In this document: positions 32,703 to 40,123 of the stretch, in pieces
How the letters are laid out: each line of letters starts with the position of its first letter
Numbering within the stretch: the first letter of the stretch is position 1
Assembly: GCA_025459175.1 (NCBI GenBank)
Contig: JALORC010000066.1
Span: 1-47,080, forward strand
From: Planctomycetota bacterium
GTDB lineage: Bacteria > Planctomycetota > UBA1135 > UBA2386
DNA length: 47,080 nucleotides
Direction: 5' to 3'
Program-made: the position numbers and the translations under genes
The notes under the pieces: generated by a model
What the model saw: only the letters and a program-made list of their open reading frames with translations
Database searches by the model: none
Told to the model about the DNA's origin: nothing

Positions 32703-35700
32703 ATGCGCCACGGTCACCGGCCGCCGTGCGACCGCCGCGCGAGCATCGCGTGCGTGTTGCTGCTGGCGCCCCAGCAACCGGCGACATCGTTCGATCCGGC
32801 CTCGTTCGCGAACGCGATCGAGCGCCGCGCCGACGCCGGCGAGCTGCCGGCGGTGCGTGCCGAGCTTCATGGCGCCATTGCCGCACTTCGCAGCGCGGCG
32901 CAGCTGCCGCAGCACGCCGCCGAGATGCTGCGGATCGCCGACACGGCGCTGGCTGCCGGGGATGCCGAGCTCGGGCACGAGCTGGCGTCCACGGTCACGA
33001 AGGCCCTCGTCGCCGGTGGTGCGCCGCCGGCCGCGATCCTCGGCGCCCGCACGGTGGTCGCTGCGGCCACGCTGGCGCGGGTCGACTTCGCCGCGGCTCG
33101 CCGCGAACTCGAGCCGCTGGTCGCCGACTTGACCGCCGCGCATGGCGAGCATCATCCCGACACGGCGATCGCCCGGATGCTGCTGTCGCGCACCTGGCGG
33201 CGCCTCGGCGATGCGAAGCGATCGCGCGAACTGGCGGAAAGCGCCCTGCGCGATCTGACGGCCGCGTGGCCGGACGACGCGGGGGCCGTGTTGACCGCCC
33301 GCATCAATCTCGGCGAAGCGCTGCTGGACACGGGCGACGCCGCGGGCGCCGAACGGCTGATCGAACCCGCTTGTGCCAGGCTGGCCGCCGCGGGACCCGA
33401 TCACGGGCTCGAGCTCAACATCACGCGCGGCATCCTGGGGCGCATCAAGAGTCGCCTCGGCAAGGGCCGTGAGGCGCTGGAGCTGCACCAGCGCGCGCTC
33501 GACGCACTCACCGCCGCGATGCCCGCCGATCACGTGTATTGCCTGCTCGGCCAGGTCAGCATGGTGTTCGCGCTGCCGCCGGGCGACCCGGATCGGCTGC
33601 CGTTGGCCGAGAGCGCGTTGGCCGGCTGCCTGCGCACGCTCGGCAGCGAGCACTTCTACACGCAGAACGCGCGCATGGCGGTCGCCGCCAGCTTGCTGCT
33701 CGCCGCTCGCGCTGCCGCGGCGAATCCGCACGGTGCCGCCGTCGCGGCCAGGCCACACGCCGTCGCAGGTGCCACGATCCTCGGGCGCGACTACCCGCAG
33801 CACCGGCTGAGCCTGAACGCCCGGGCGCTGCTCGCCGACGTCGAGGAGGCCCTCGATCGATTCCACGAGAGCCGAGCCGTTCGCAGTGAGTTGCTGCAAG
33901 CGTTCCTCGCGCGCTATCCGAGCCACTTCGCCGAGACCCAGTTGGCACGCATCGCCCTCGCCGAAGCGGAGCGGCGGAGTGGCGACCTGCACGGCGCGGC
34001 GCTGCGGCTCGAGTCGGCGCTGCAGCTGCACACTGCCGAGACCCCTGCGCACACCGGGCTGCGGGTTCGCATCCTGGACCGGCTGGCCGCCGTGCGCGCC
34101 GACCAGGGCGACGTGCCAGCGGCGCTGCGCCTTCGCGAAGCGATCCTGGCGACGCTCGAGAGGTCCAGCACGCACGCGATGGAACGCCTGCTGGCCGAAC
34201 AGGAGGTGGCTGCGTTGCGCGCCACCTTCGACCCGGCCCGCGCGGCCGAACTGCAGCAACGGGTCGTCGACGCGATCGAAGCAGACCCGGCCCTGGTCAG
34301 CGAGCTGCCGCGCGCGCTCGGCAACCTCGGCGCGCTGTATGGCGAAGCGGGGGACCCGGAACGAGCCAAGCAGCTGGCCGAACGCGTGCTGGCGCTGCCG
34401 GCGACGGTGACCGGCCCGTCGCGCGCCTTCGCGACCAACAATCTCGCCGAGGCCTTGGCCCGGACCGGTCAGCTGCGTACCGCTGCGCAGCTGCACGAAG
34501 ACGCCGCCGGCTTGTTCGGGGATGCTGCACCGGTCGATGCCGCGGTCGCGCAGTCCAATGCGGCGTGGGCGCGGGCCCAGCTCGGGGACGACTCTGCACT
34601 GGCGATGGCGGATGCGGCGCTGGCTCGGCTCGAACGCATCGGCGCGCGCGGCGATCTCGCGTTCGTCGATTGCCTGCGGCGGGCGGCGCTGATCGCGGCG
34701 CGCCGCGAGGACCGCGGGGTCGCCGATACCCGCCTGCGCGCCTGGTCGGACGCGCTGCGCGAACGGCTGCTGCGTTGGACGTTCGCGCCGCGTGAACTCG
34801 CACTCTGGGCGCGGCGCCACGAAGCGGTGACCAGTGTGTTGGCCGCCCGCGCGCTCGCCGACCAGGCGTTCGCGGCGGACTACCTGCTGACCAGCGAAGC
34901 GATGCGCGGGTTCGAGCTGCGCGCCGCCAGCTGGGCCCATCGCACGCTGTCGCCGGGCGACCGTGTTGCCCTGGGGGCGCTCGTCGATGAAGTGGCCACC
35001 GCGGCCGCGGCGGTCGCCGTGGCGCCGGTCGAGCGATTGCAGGTCGCCGTCGAGGCTCGCGATCGGTGCCAGCGCGCGCTGCTGGCCGAGCTCGGCCGTC
35101 GCGGTGGCGATGCCTCGAAGGTGGTGCCGCGCGACTTCGTGAGGGACCTGCCGCCTCACACCGCGGTGGCCACGGTGCGAAGCACCACCGCAGGCGGAGC
35201 GGATGCCGGCCGTCCGGAAGCGCGCCAGCTGGTGGGGGCGGTGATCACCGGGGATGGGGCCGTGCACGTGATCGAGCTCGGCGACGCGGCCGACAGCGAG
35301 GCGATGGTCGACGAGCTGATGCGCCGCGGCCAGCTCGCCCGTGCCCGGGTCGCCTTGCGCGAGCGGGTGCTCGAGCCACTGCTCGCGCAGCTGCCCCCCG
35401 ACACGTCGACGCTGTATCTCGCCCTCGACGACGTGCTGCAGCTGGTGCCGTGGGATGCGCTCGAGTCACGGACCGGCGGCCTGGTCGGCGAGCACCTGTC
35501 GATCCGACCGCTGACCTCACTGTTCGAACTGCTGGTCGGCAAGCCGATCGTCGAGACCCTGCCGGTGAGCCTGCTCGCTTGTGGTGGCGTCGACTACGGT
35601 GGCGCCGTCGACGCCCAGGCGAACCAGCGGACCGTCGGCGCCGATCTCGCGTTCCGTCCGCTGCCGGCCAGTGCCGAAGAGGTCGTCGCCGTCGCCGCGA

Positions 35701-36299
35701 GCTTTCGTGCGGTCAGCGGCGCCGCCGCGCCGGTGGTGTTGACGGGTCGCGACGCGAGCAAGGCCGCGTTGGCAGCCGCCGCCACCGCTGCGACCCACAT
35801 CCACATCGCCACCCATGGCTACCTCGCGCCCGAGCTCGCCGACGCCAACGTCGGCGGGGGTGTCGGGGTACGGATGCACCTGGCGCCGCAGGTCCTCTGC
35901 GGCCTGGCGCTGGCGCTCGCCAACGAGCGCGGCCCGGATCTCACCAGCCGACCCGGGATCGTCACCGCCGAAGAACTCGCCGCGTGGTCGCTCGACCGCT
36001 GCGAACTCGTGGTCCTGTCGGCGTGTGAAGGCTCGCGCGGCGCCGGGCTGCGCGGCCAGAGCCTGGCCAGCGTGCGCAGTGCGTTGCGAACTGCGGGTGC
36101 CCGCCAGGTCGTGGCGTCGTCGTGGCGCGTCGACGACGACGCCACGCGGCAGCTGATGGTCGATTTCTACGAGTTGCTGCTCGCCGAGCCGCCGGCGCGG
36201 CGCGACCCGCAGCGGGCGCTGTGGCTCGCGCGTCTGCGCGCCCGCGACCGCGGCGCCCAGTTCCGCGACTGGGCCGGCTGGACCGTCACCGGGCGGTGA
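32703..36299 (+). CDS. TPR-CHAT protein, caspase-like protease
   Basis: The protein is 1198 aa from the ATG at 32703; the longer frame upstream overlaps the PPC gene and is rejected. Residues about 30-850 are helical TPR-like repeats (ALRDLTAAWPDDAGAVLTAR, LEATLERS-type helices, AFATNNLAEALARTGQLRTA). Residues about 880-1190 are a CHAT domain with the catalytic pair His1038 in HIATHGY and Cys1108 in LSACEG, plus the usual LVPWDAL and VVASSWRVDD motifs. CHAT proteases cleave partner proteins on a signal sensed through the TPRs. The following sigma factor and membrane protein are likely partners. No clear signal peptide is seen. Confidence 0.85.
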   Translation: MRHGHRPPCDRRASIACVLLLAPQQPATSFDPASFANAIERRADAGELPAVRAELHGAIAALRSAAQLPQHAAEMLRIADTALAAGDAELGHELASTVTKALVAGGAPPAAILGARTVVAAATLARVDFAAARRELEPLVADLTAAHGEHHPDTAIARMLLSRTWRRLGDAKRSRELAESALRDLTAAWPDDAGAVLTARINLGEALLDTGDAAGAERLIEPACARLAAAGPDHGLELNITRGILGRIKSRLGKGREALELHQRALDALTAAMPADHVYCLLGQVSMVFALPPGDPDRLPLAESALAGCLRTLGSEHFYTQNARMAVAASLLLAARAAAANPHGAAVAARPHAVAGATILGRDYPQHRLSLNARALLADVEEALDRFHESRAVRSELLQAFLARYPSHFAETQLARIALAEAERRSGDLHGAALRLESALQLHTAETPAHTGLRVRILDRLAAVRADQGDVPAALRLREAILATLERSSTHAMERLLAEQEVAALRATFDPARAAELQQRVVDAIEADPALVSELPRALGNLGALYGEAGDPERAKQLAERVLALPATVTGPSRAFATNNLAEALARTGQLRTAAQLHEDAAGLFGDAAPVDAAVAQSNAAWARAQLGDDSALAMADAALARLERIGARGDLAFVDCLRRAALIAARREDRGVADTRLRAWSDALRERLLRWTFAPRELALWARRHEAVTSVLAARALADQAFAADYLLTSEAMRGFELRAASWAHRTLSPGDRVALGALVDEVATAAAAVAVAPVERLQVAVEARDRCQRALLAELGRRGGDASKVVPRDFVRDLPPHTAVATVRSTTAGGADAGRPEARQLVGAVITGDGAVHVIELGDAADSEAMVDELMRRGQLARARVALRERVLEPLLAQLPPDTSTLYLALDDVLQLVPWDALESRTGGLVGEHLSIRPLTSLFELLVGKPIVETLPVSLLACGGVDYGGAVDAQANQRTVGADLAFRPLPASAEEVVAVAASFRAVSGAAAPVVLTGRDASKAALAAAATAATHIHIATHGYLAPELADANVGGGVGVRMHLAPQVLCGLALALANERGPDLTSRPGIVTAEELAAWSLDRCELVVLSACEGSRGAGLRGQSLASVRSALRTAGARQVVASSWRVDDDATRQLMVDFYELLLAEPPARRDPQRALWLARLRARDRGAQFRDWAGWTVTGR

Positions 36300-36446
36300 C
36301 GGCCCGATGCCGCAACGCCGTTGCCGCGCTCGCCAAGGCCCTTGCGCCGCGCGGCGCACGCTGATTTCCCGGATTCTCGTCCAGCTCCGGCCGCCGCCAG
36401 CCATCCTCCCGCGTGGTCGAGAACGACCGCCTCCAACCAGGCCATC

Positions 36447-37124
36447 ATGCCCGACCTGCAGGCCAACTCCGCAACGCGCACCACGATCGACGCCCCGTTC
36501 GTCACTCGCCTGCTCGCCGGTGAACACACCGCGTGGCACACCTTCCTCGCCGAACAGCACGGCGTGTTCGTGCGGGCGGTGCAGACGGCCGCCTGGCGCC
36601 AGCACGTGCGCATCGTGCGCGACTCGCTGAGCGGTCTCGTCGACGACGCGAAGACGCACTTCTACGGCGTGTTCCGGCGCAACTTCCGCGACTTCACCGG
36701 TGAGGGTGCCTTGTTCGCGTTCGTCTTCGCCACGGTCGCCAACTTCCTGCGCGAGGAGACGCGGAACAACCGGCGTGCCTTCGCTCCGCTCGACGACGAC
36801 GGCGGCGAGGACGGCGGTGGCGCCAGCAGTGGCGACGGAGAGTCCATGGCGGTCGCGAGGCACGCGGTCGACCAGTGGGTCGCGGCGTCCCGCGGCCCGG
36901 ATCCGCGCCTGCTCGAGCAGCTGCAGCAGTGCCTGCTGCGATTGCCGCAGGAGTATCGAGCGGTGGTCCTGATGCACTTCTTCCAGGACGAACGCCGCCC
37001 GCTGCGCGCGCTGGCGGCCGCCCTCGGCGCCACGATCGACGCGATCCACAAGCGCTTCCAACGCGCACTGCAGCGGCTGCGCGACTGCATGGCCGGCGCG
37101 CCGGAGCCCACCCATGCATCCTGA
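36447..37124 (+). CDS. ECF-like RNA polymerase sigma factor
   Basis: The protein is 225 aa from the ATG at 36447. A region-2 segment covers about residues 20-105 (FVTRLLAGEHTAWHTFLAEQ ... FRDFTGEGALFAFVFATVAN). It is followed by a linker rich in Asp, Gly and Ser, then a clear region 4 (LPQEYRAVVLMHFFQDERRP ... ALGATIDAIHKRFQRALQRL) with the helix-turn-helix. It directs transcription of an unknown regulon, probably responding to the membrane protein encoded next, whose start lies within its last codons. It sits 147 bp after the TPR-CHAT gene. Confidence 0.8.
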   Translation: MPDLQANSATRTTIDAPFVTRLLAGEHTAWHTFLAEQHGVFVRAVQTAAWRQHVRIVRDSLSGLVDDAKTHFYGVFRRNFRDFTGEGALFAFVFATVANFLREETRNNRRAFAPLDDDGGEDGGGASSGDGESMAVARHAVDQWVAASRGPDPRLLEQLQQCLLRLPQEYRAVVLMHFFQDERRPLRALAAALGATIDAIHKRFQRALQRLRDCMAGAPEPTHAS

Positions 37125-37968
37125 ACGTTCCGAACTCGAGGCCCTGCTGCACGCGCTGCGCGAAGGGAGTGCGCCTGCCGCCGCCGACGAAGCCGCCGAC
37201 GAGCAGGACCTCACGTGGGTGTGGAACGCGGCGGCGGCCGATCCGGCCGCGCCGGAGACCGCGGCCATCCTGGCCAGGATCGCCGGCGATCGCCGCGCGA
37301 TGCTCGAGCTCGGCATCGCGAGTTCGCTGCTCGCCGAGTGCGGCGGGGCGACCGAGGCCGGCCGCGCCAGTGCCGAGCGGGTGCTCGCTCGCGTGCACAG
37401 GCGGCGACGCACGGTGCGATTGCGCTGGCTCGCCGGCGGCATGCTCGCGGCCGCGGCGGCACTGCTGTTCGTCCTGCCACGCTTCTGGCGGGCAACGGAG
37501 TTCGCGTTCGAACTGCGGGAAGTCGTGTCCGTCTCGACCCGCGCCCCGGTCGACGGCGTCGCCTTCCGTGTGCGATTGCAATCGGTGCTCGCGTGGTCGC
37601 CGGCAGTGTTCCTCGTCGAGGCCTTGCCGAACGGTGTGCGCGTCGACCAGGTGCACCCGCTCGACAGCGCCCTCGCCGCGAGCCCGTCGTTGCGGAACTG
37701 GCCGGCGCGGGAGCTGCAGGCTGGTGCCGAGGTGATCGTGCCACCGCCGCCACTCGATCGCCTGGTGTTCGAGTCCGGTCGCGGTCACGTCGTGATCGTC
37801 ACCGGCCCGGTGCCGACGACCGATGCGTGGCTCGCGGAAGTGGCCGCGACGCTGCGGGCGGCGCTGCCGGCGACCAGCGCGACCGGACTCACGGCGGCAC
37901 ACCTGCAAGCCGCGACGGCCGCTCTCGCGGCTCGTGGTGCGAGTGCACGCTGGCGGCAAGTGCCTTGA
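37114..37968 (+). CDS. Single-pass membrane protein, putative anti-sigma partner
   Basis: The protein is 284 aa, overlapping the sigma factor gene by 11 bases. An N-terminal cytoplasmic region of about 100 residues contains short helices and ends in RVHRRRRTVRLR. One membrane segment (about 105-122, LAGGMLAAAAALLFVLP) follows, then a 160-residue extracytoplasmic domain (FELREVVSVSTRAPVDGVAF, ESGRGHVVIVTGPVP). It lacks the Cys-His zinc motif of classical anti-sigma factors. Position, coupling and topology suggest that it holds or releases the sigma factor. The role is inferred. Confidence 0.65.
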   Translation: MHPERSELEALLHALREGSAPAAADEAADEQDLTWVWNAAAADPAAPETAAILARIAGDRRAMLELGIASSLLAECGGATEAGRASAERVLARVHRRRRTVRLRWLAGGMLAAAAALLFVLPRFWRATEFAFELREVVSVSTRAPVDGVAFRVRLQSVLAWSPAVFLVEALPNGVRVDQVHPLDSALAASPSLRNWPARELQAGAEVIVPPPPLDRLVFESGRGHVVIVTGPVPTTDAWLAEVAATLRAALPATSATGLTAAHLQAATAALAARGASARWRQVP

Positions 37969-38035
37969 TGGGGGAGCCCGCCGGGACGCGAGCCCCGCGG
38001 TCGTGCATACGGCGGCGCTCGTTCCCGACCGCCCC

Positions 38036-38064
38036 TTGACCCACATAGTTGCATATGCAACTAT
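38036..38064 (+). promoter_or_regulatory. Promoter of the MarR gene (leaderless)
   Basis: A -35 box TTGACC (38036-38041) and a -10 box AACTAT (38059-38064) are separated by 17 bases. The expected transcription start is at or next to the GTG at 38071, so the mRNA would lack a leader. The -10 and most of the spacer fall inside the 22-bp palindrome, which fits autorepression. Confidence 0.6.
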
Positions 38065-38065
38065 G
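38044..38065. promoter_or_regulatory. MarR operator, perfect 22-bp palindrome
   Basis: CATAGTTGCATATGCAACTATG is a perfect palindrome centred between 38054 and 38055, overlapping the MarR promoter. The core GTTGCATATGCAAC is echoed as GTTGTATCTACAAC at 38613-38626. Together they strongly suggest binding sites for the MarR protein encoded next. Confidence 0.8.
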
Positions 38066-38070
38066 GTCGC

Positions 38071-38511
38071 GTGATCGACCCCGACCCAGTCATCGACGAG
38101 ATCGCCGGCGGCTGCCTCGCCGTGCGCATTCGCATGGTCGCGCGCGCCGTCAGCGCCCTCTACGACCGTTCGCTCGCCGACCACGACCTCACGGTCGCCC
38201 AGCTCAACATCCTCGTCTTCGTCGGCAAGGCCGGGCCTTGCCCGCCAGGCACCATCGGCCGCATGCTGCAGATGGAGAAGTCGACCACCAGCCGCAACCT
38301 CCGTCCGCTGCTGGCCCGCGGCTGGCTCGCCGGCGAAGGGGCTGGTACCCGCCTGCGCGAAGTGCGGCTGACCGCGCGCGGTCGCCAGCGACTCGCGGCC
38401 GTGCTCGAGGCGTGGCGCGGGGCGCAGGGCCAGGCCCGTGACCTGCTGGGCGCGTCCGGGGCAACCGCCGTGCGCGCTCTCGGCGACCGACTCTGGCAAC
38501 AGGCGCAGTGA
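38071..38511 (+). CDS. MarR-family transcriptional regulator
   Basis: The protein is 146 aa from a GTG at 38071. It has the MarR winged-helix layout: dimer helix (GCLAVRIRMVARAVSALYDR), LTVAQLNILVFVGKAGP, GTIGRMLQMEKSTTSRNLRP as the recognition region, RGWLAGEG and a wing VRLTARGRQRLAAV, then a final helix. The operator palindrome sits on its promoter, so it autoregulates. A related site precedes the 4Fe-4S/SCP2 gene downstream. The ligand is unknown; MarR proteins usually sense phenolics, oxidants or lipids. Confidence 0.9.
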   Translation: MIDPDPVIDEIAGGCLAVRIRMVARAVSALYDRSLADHDLTVAQLNILVFVGKAGPCPPGTIGRMLQMEKSTTSRNLRPLLARGWLAGEGAGTRLREVRLTARGRQRLAAVLEAWRGAQGQARDLLGASGATAVRALGDRLWQQAQ

Positions 38512-38612
38512 ACGGCAGCGCCGCCGCACCGCGCCGCCAGCACGCAGCACCTCGACCGCACCGCACCCTCCCGACCTGATCCGGTACCGACCATCCCCCG
38601 ACCGATCCTCAA

Positions 38613-38626
38613 GTTGTATCTACAAC
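38613..38626. promoter_or_regulatory. Second MarR-type operator before the 4Fe-4S gene
   Basis: GTTGTA-TC-TACAAC is an inverted repeat with the same outline as the core of the operator at 38044-38065. It lies directly before the ATG at 38628, where the -10 box should be (TATCTA, 38617-38622). Binding would block this promoter. Confidence 0.7.
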
Positions 38627-38627
38627 C

Positions 38628-39941
38628 ATGACCGCCAACGCCGACCTTCCTGCCACATCCCACACCCCGCCGCTGTTGCGCCCCGACGGCACGATCCTCG
38701 CCGCTGCCCTGCGCGAGCTGTGCCGGCGCTGCGGCGCCGACGACGTGGGCTTCGTCGCGGTCGACGACCCGCGCGTGGCCGGCGAACAGGACAGCATCCG
38801 CCGCGCGTTCCCGAACGCGCGCAGCCTGATCGCGGTCTGCCAGCGCATGCAGGTCGAGAACGTGCGCAGCCCGATGCGTTCGGTCGCCAACCAGGCGTTC
38901 CACACCACCGGCCACGAGGTCGACGAGACCTGTCGCCGCATCGTGCTCGCGCTCGAAGAACGCGGGATACGCGCCGGCAATCCGTCGATGGCGTTCCCGA
39001 TGGAGCTCGCCGATCCCGACGACGTGCGGCCGTGGATCGTCAGCCACAAAGTGGTCGCCGAAGCCGCCGGCCTCGGCCGCATCGGTCTGCACCGCAGCGT
39101 CATCCACCCGCGGTTCGGCAGCTTCGTGCTGCTCGGCACCATCGTCGTCGACGCCGCGATCGACGCCCTCGGCGAGACCCTGGCCTACCAGCCGTGCCTC
39201 GACTGCAAGCTGTGCGTCGCGGCCTGCCCGGTGGGGGCGATCGCCGCCGACGGCCACTTCGACGCCAGCGCCTGCATGACCCACAACTACCGCGATTTCC
39301 TCGGCGGCTTCAGCGACTGGGTCGAACGCATCGCCGATGCCCGCGACAGCCGCGCCTACCGGCGCAGCGTCGACGACGGCGAGACGCTGAGCATGTGGCA
39401 GTCGCTCGCGTTCGGCCCCAACTATCGCGCCGCCAACTGTCTCGCCGTGTGTCCGGCCGGCAGCGACGTGCTGGGCACCTTCCACGACCGGCCTGCCGTC
39501 CATGTGCAGCAGGTGCTGAAGCCGCTGCAGAAGAAGCAGGAACCGCTCTACGTCGTGCCCGGCTCGGACGCCGAGACGTTCGCCAGCAAGCGGTACCCGC
39601 ACAAACCGCTGCGCCGCGTGCACCAGGGCCTGCGCGCGCGCTCGATCGACGGCTTCCTGCGGGCCCTGCCGTGGTTGTTCCAGCGCGGTCGGAGCCAGGG
39701 ACTCAGCGCGCGCTATCACTTCGACTTCCGCGGCCGGCAGGCGCGACAGGCGACGGTGCTGATCACCGAGCAGCGAATCGAGGTGCTGTCAGGGCTGGTC
39801 GGCGAGCCCGATGTGCGCCTCGTTGCCGATGGCGAAGCATGGCTGCGCTTCGTCGGGCGCGACCGTTCGTTGCTGCGCCTGTTGGTGACCGGTCGCGGGT
39901 TGCGCCTGCTGGCCCGCTTCGGCCGCTGCTTCCCGTCATGA
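38628..39941 (+). CDS. 4Fe-4S reductase-like protein fused to an SCP2-like domain
   Basis: The protein is 437 aa. The N-terminal part resembles the epoxyqueuosine reductase and reductive dehalogenase group (AAGLGRIGLHRSVIHPRFGS, VLLGTIVVD). The ferredoxin motif CLDCKLCVAACP gives Cys190, 193, 196 and 200, and a second set NCLAVCP gives Cys271 and Cys275. The last 100 residues resemble an SCP2 sterol-carrier domain (YHFDFRGRQ, GEPDVRLVADGEAWLRFVGR, RCFP). A redox reaction on a hydrophobic substrate held by the SCP2 part is a reasonable inference; the substrate is unknown. The start immediately follows the second MarR-type operator. No ribosome site is present, so the transcript is likely leaderless. 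Confidence 0.8.
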   Translation: MTANADLPATSHTPPLLRPDGTILAAALRELCRRCGADDVGFVAVDDPRVAGEQDSIRRAFPNARSLIAVCQRMQVENVRSPMRSVANQAFHTTGHEVDETCRRIVLALEERGIRAGNPSMAFPMELADPDDVRPWIVSHKVVAEAAGLGRIGLHRSVIHPRFGSFVLLGTIVVDAAIDALGETLAYQPCLDCKLCVAACPVGAIAADGHFDASACMTHNYRDFLGGFSDWVERIADARDSRAYRRSVDDGETLSMWQSLAFGPNYRAANCLAVCPAGSDVLGTFHDRPAVHVQQVLKPLQKKQEPLYVVPGSDAETFASKRYPHKPLRRVHQGLRARSIDGFLRALPWLFQRGRSQGLSARYHFDFRGRQARQATVLITEQRIEVLSGLVGEPDVRLVADGEAWLRFVGRDRSLLRLLVTGRGLRLLARFGRCFPS

Positions 39942-40123
39942 GCGAGCGGCGCCGATCGTTGGCGACCCAGGGCCGGCCGCGGCGCTCCGCGCGCGGCAGC
40001 ACTCGCTGCAAGGGCTGACGCGAGCCATGCGCGACGCATGCCGTCGTCCGTGCTGTTTCGCGCTCGGTTGCCGATCGTGCCGCCGCCGTTACCGGCCATC
40101 GTTCGTCGGCATAGAGCAGGTCG

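Noticed and set aside
32277..35267. Minus-strand open frame of 996 codons opposite the TPR-CHAT gene
   Set aside because: It is the mirror of a real GC-rich gene. The plus frame has the complete CHAT catalytic pair; the minus frame has no recognisable fold.
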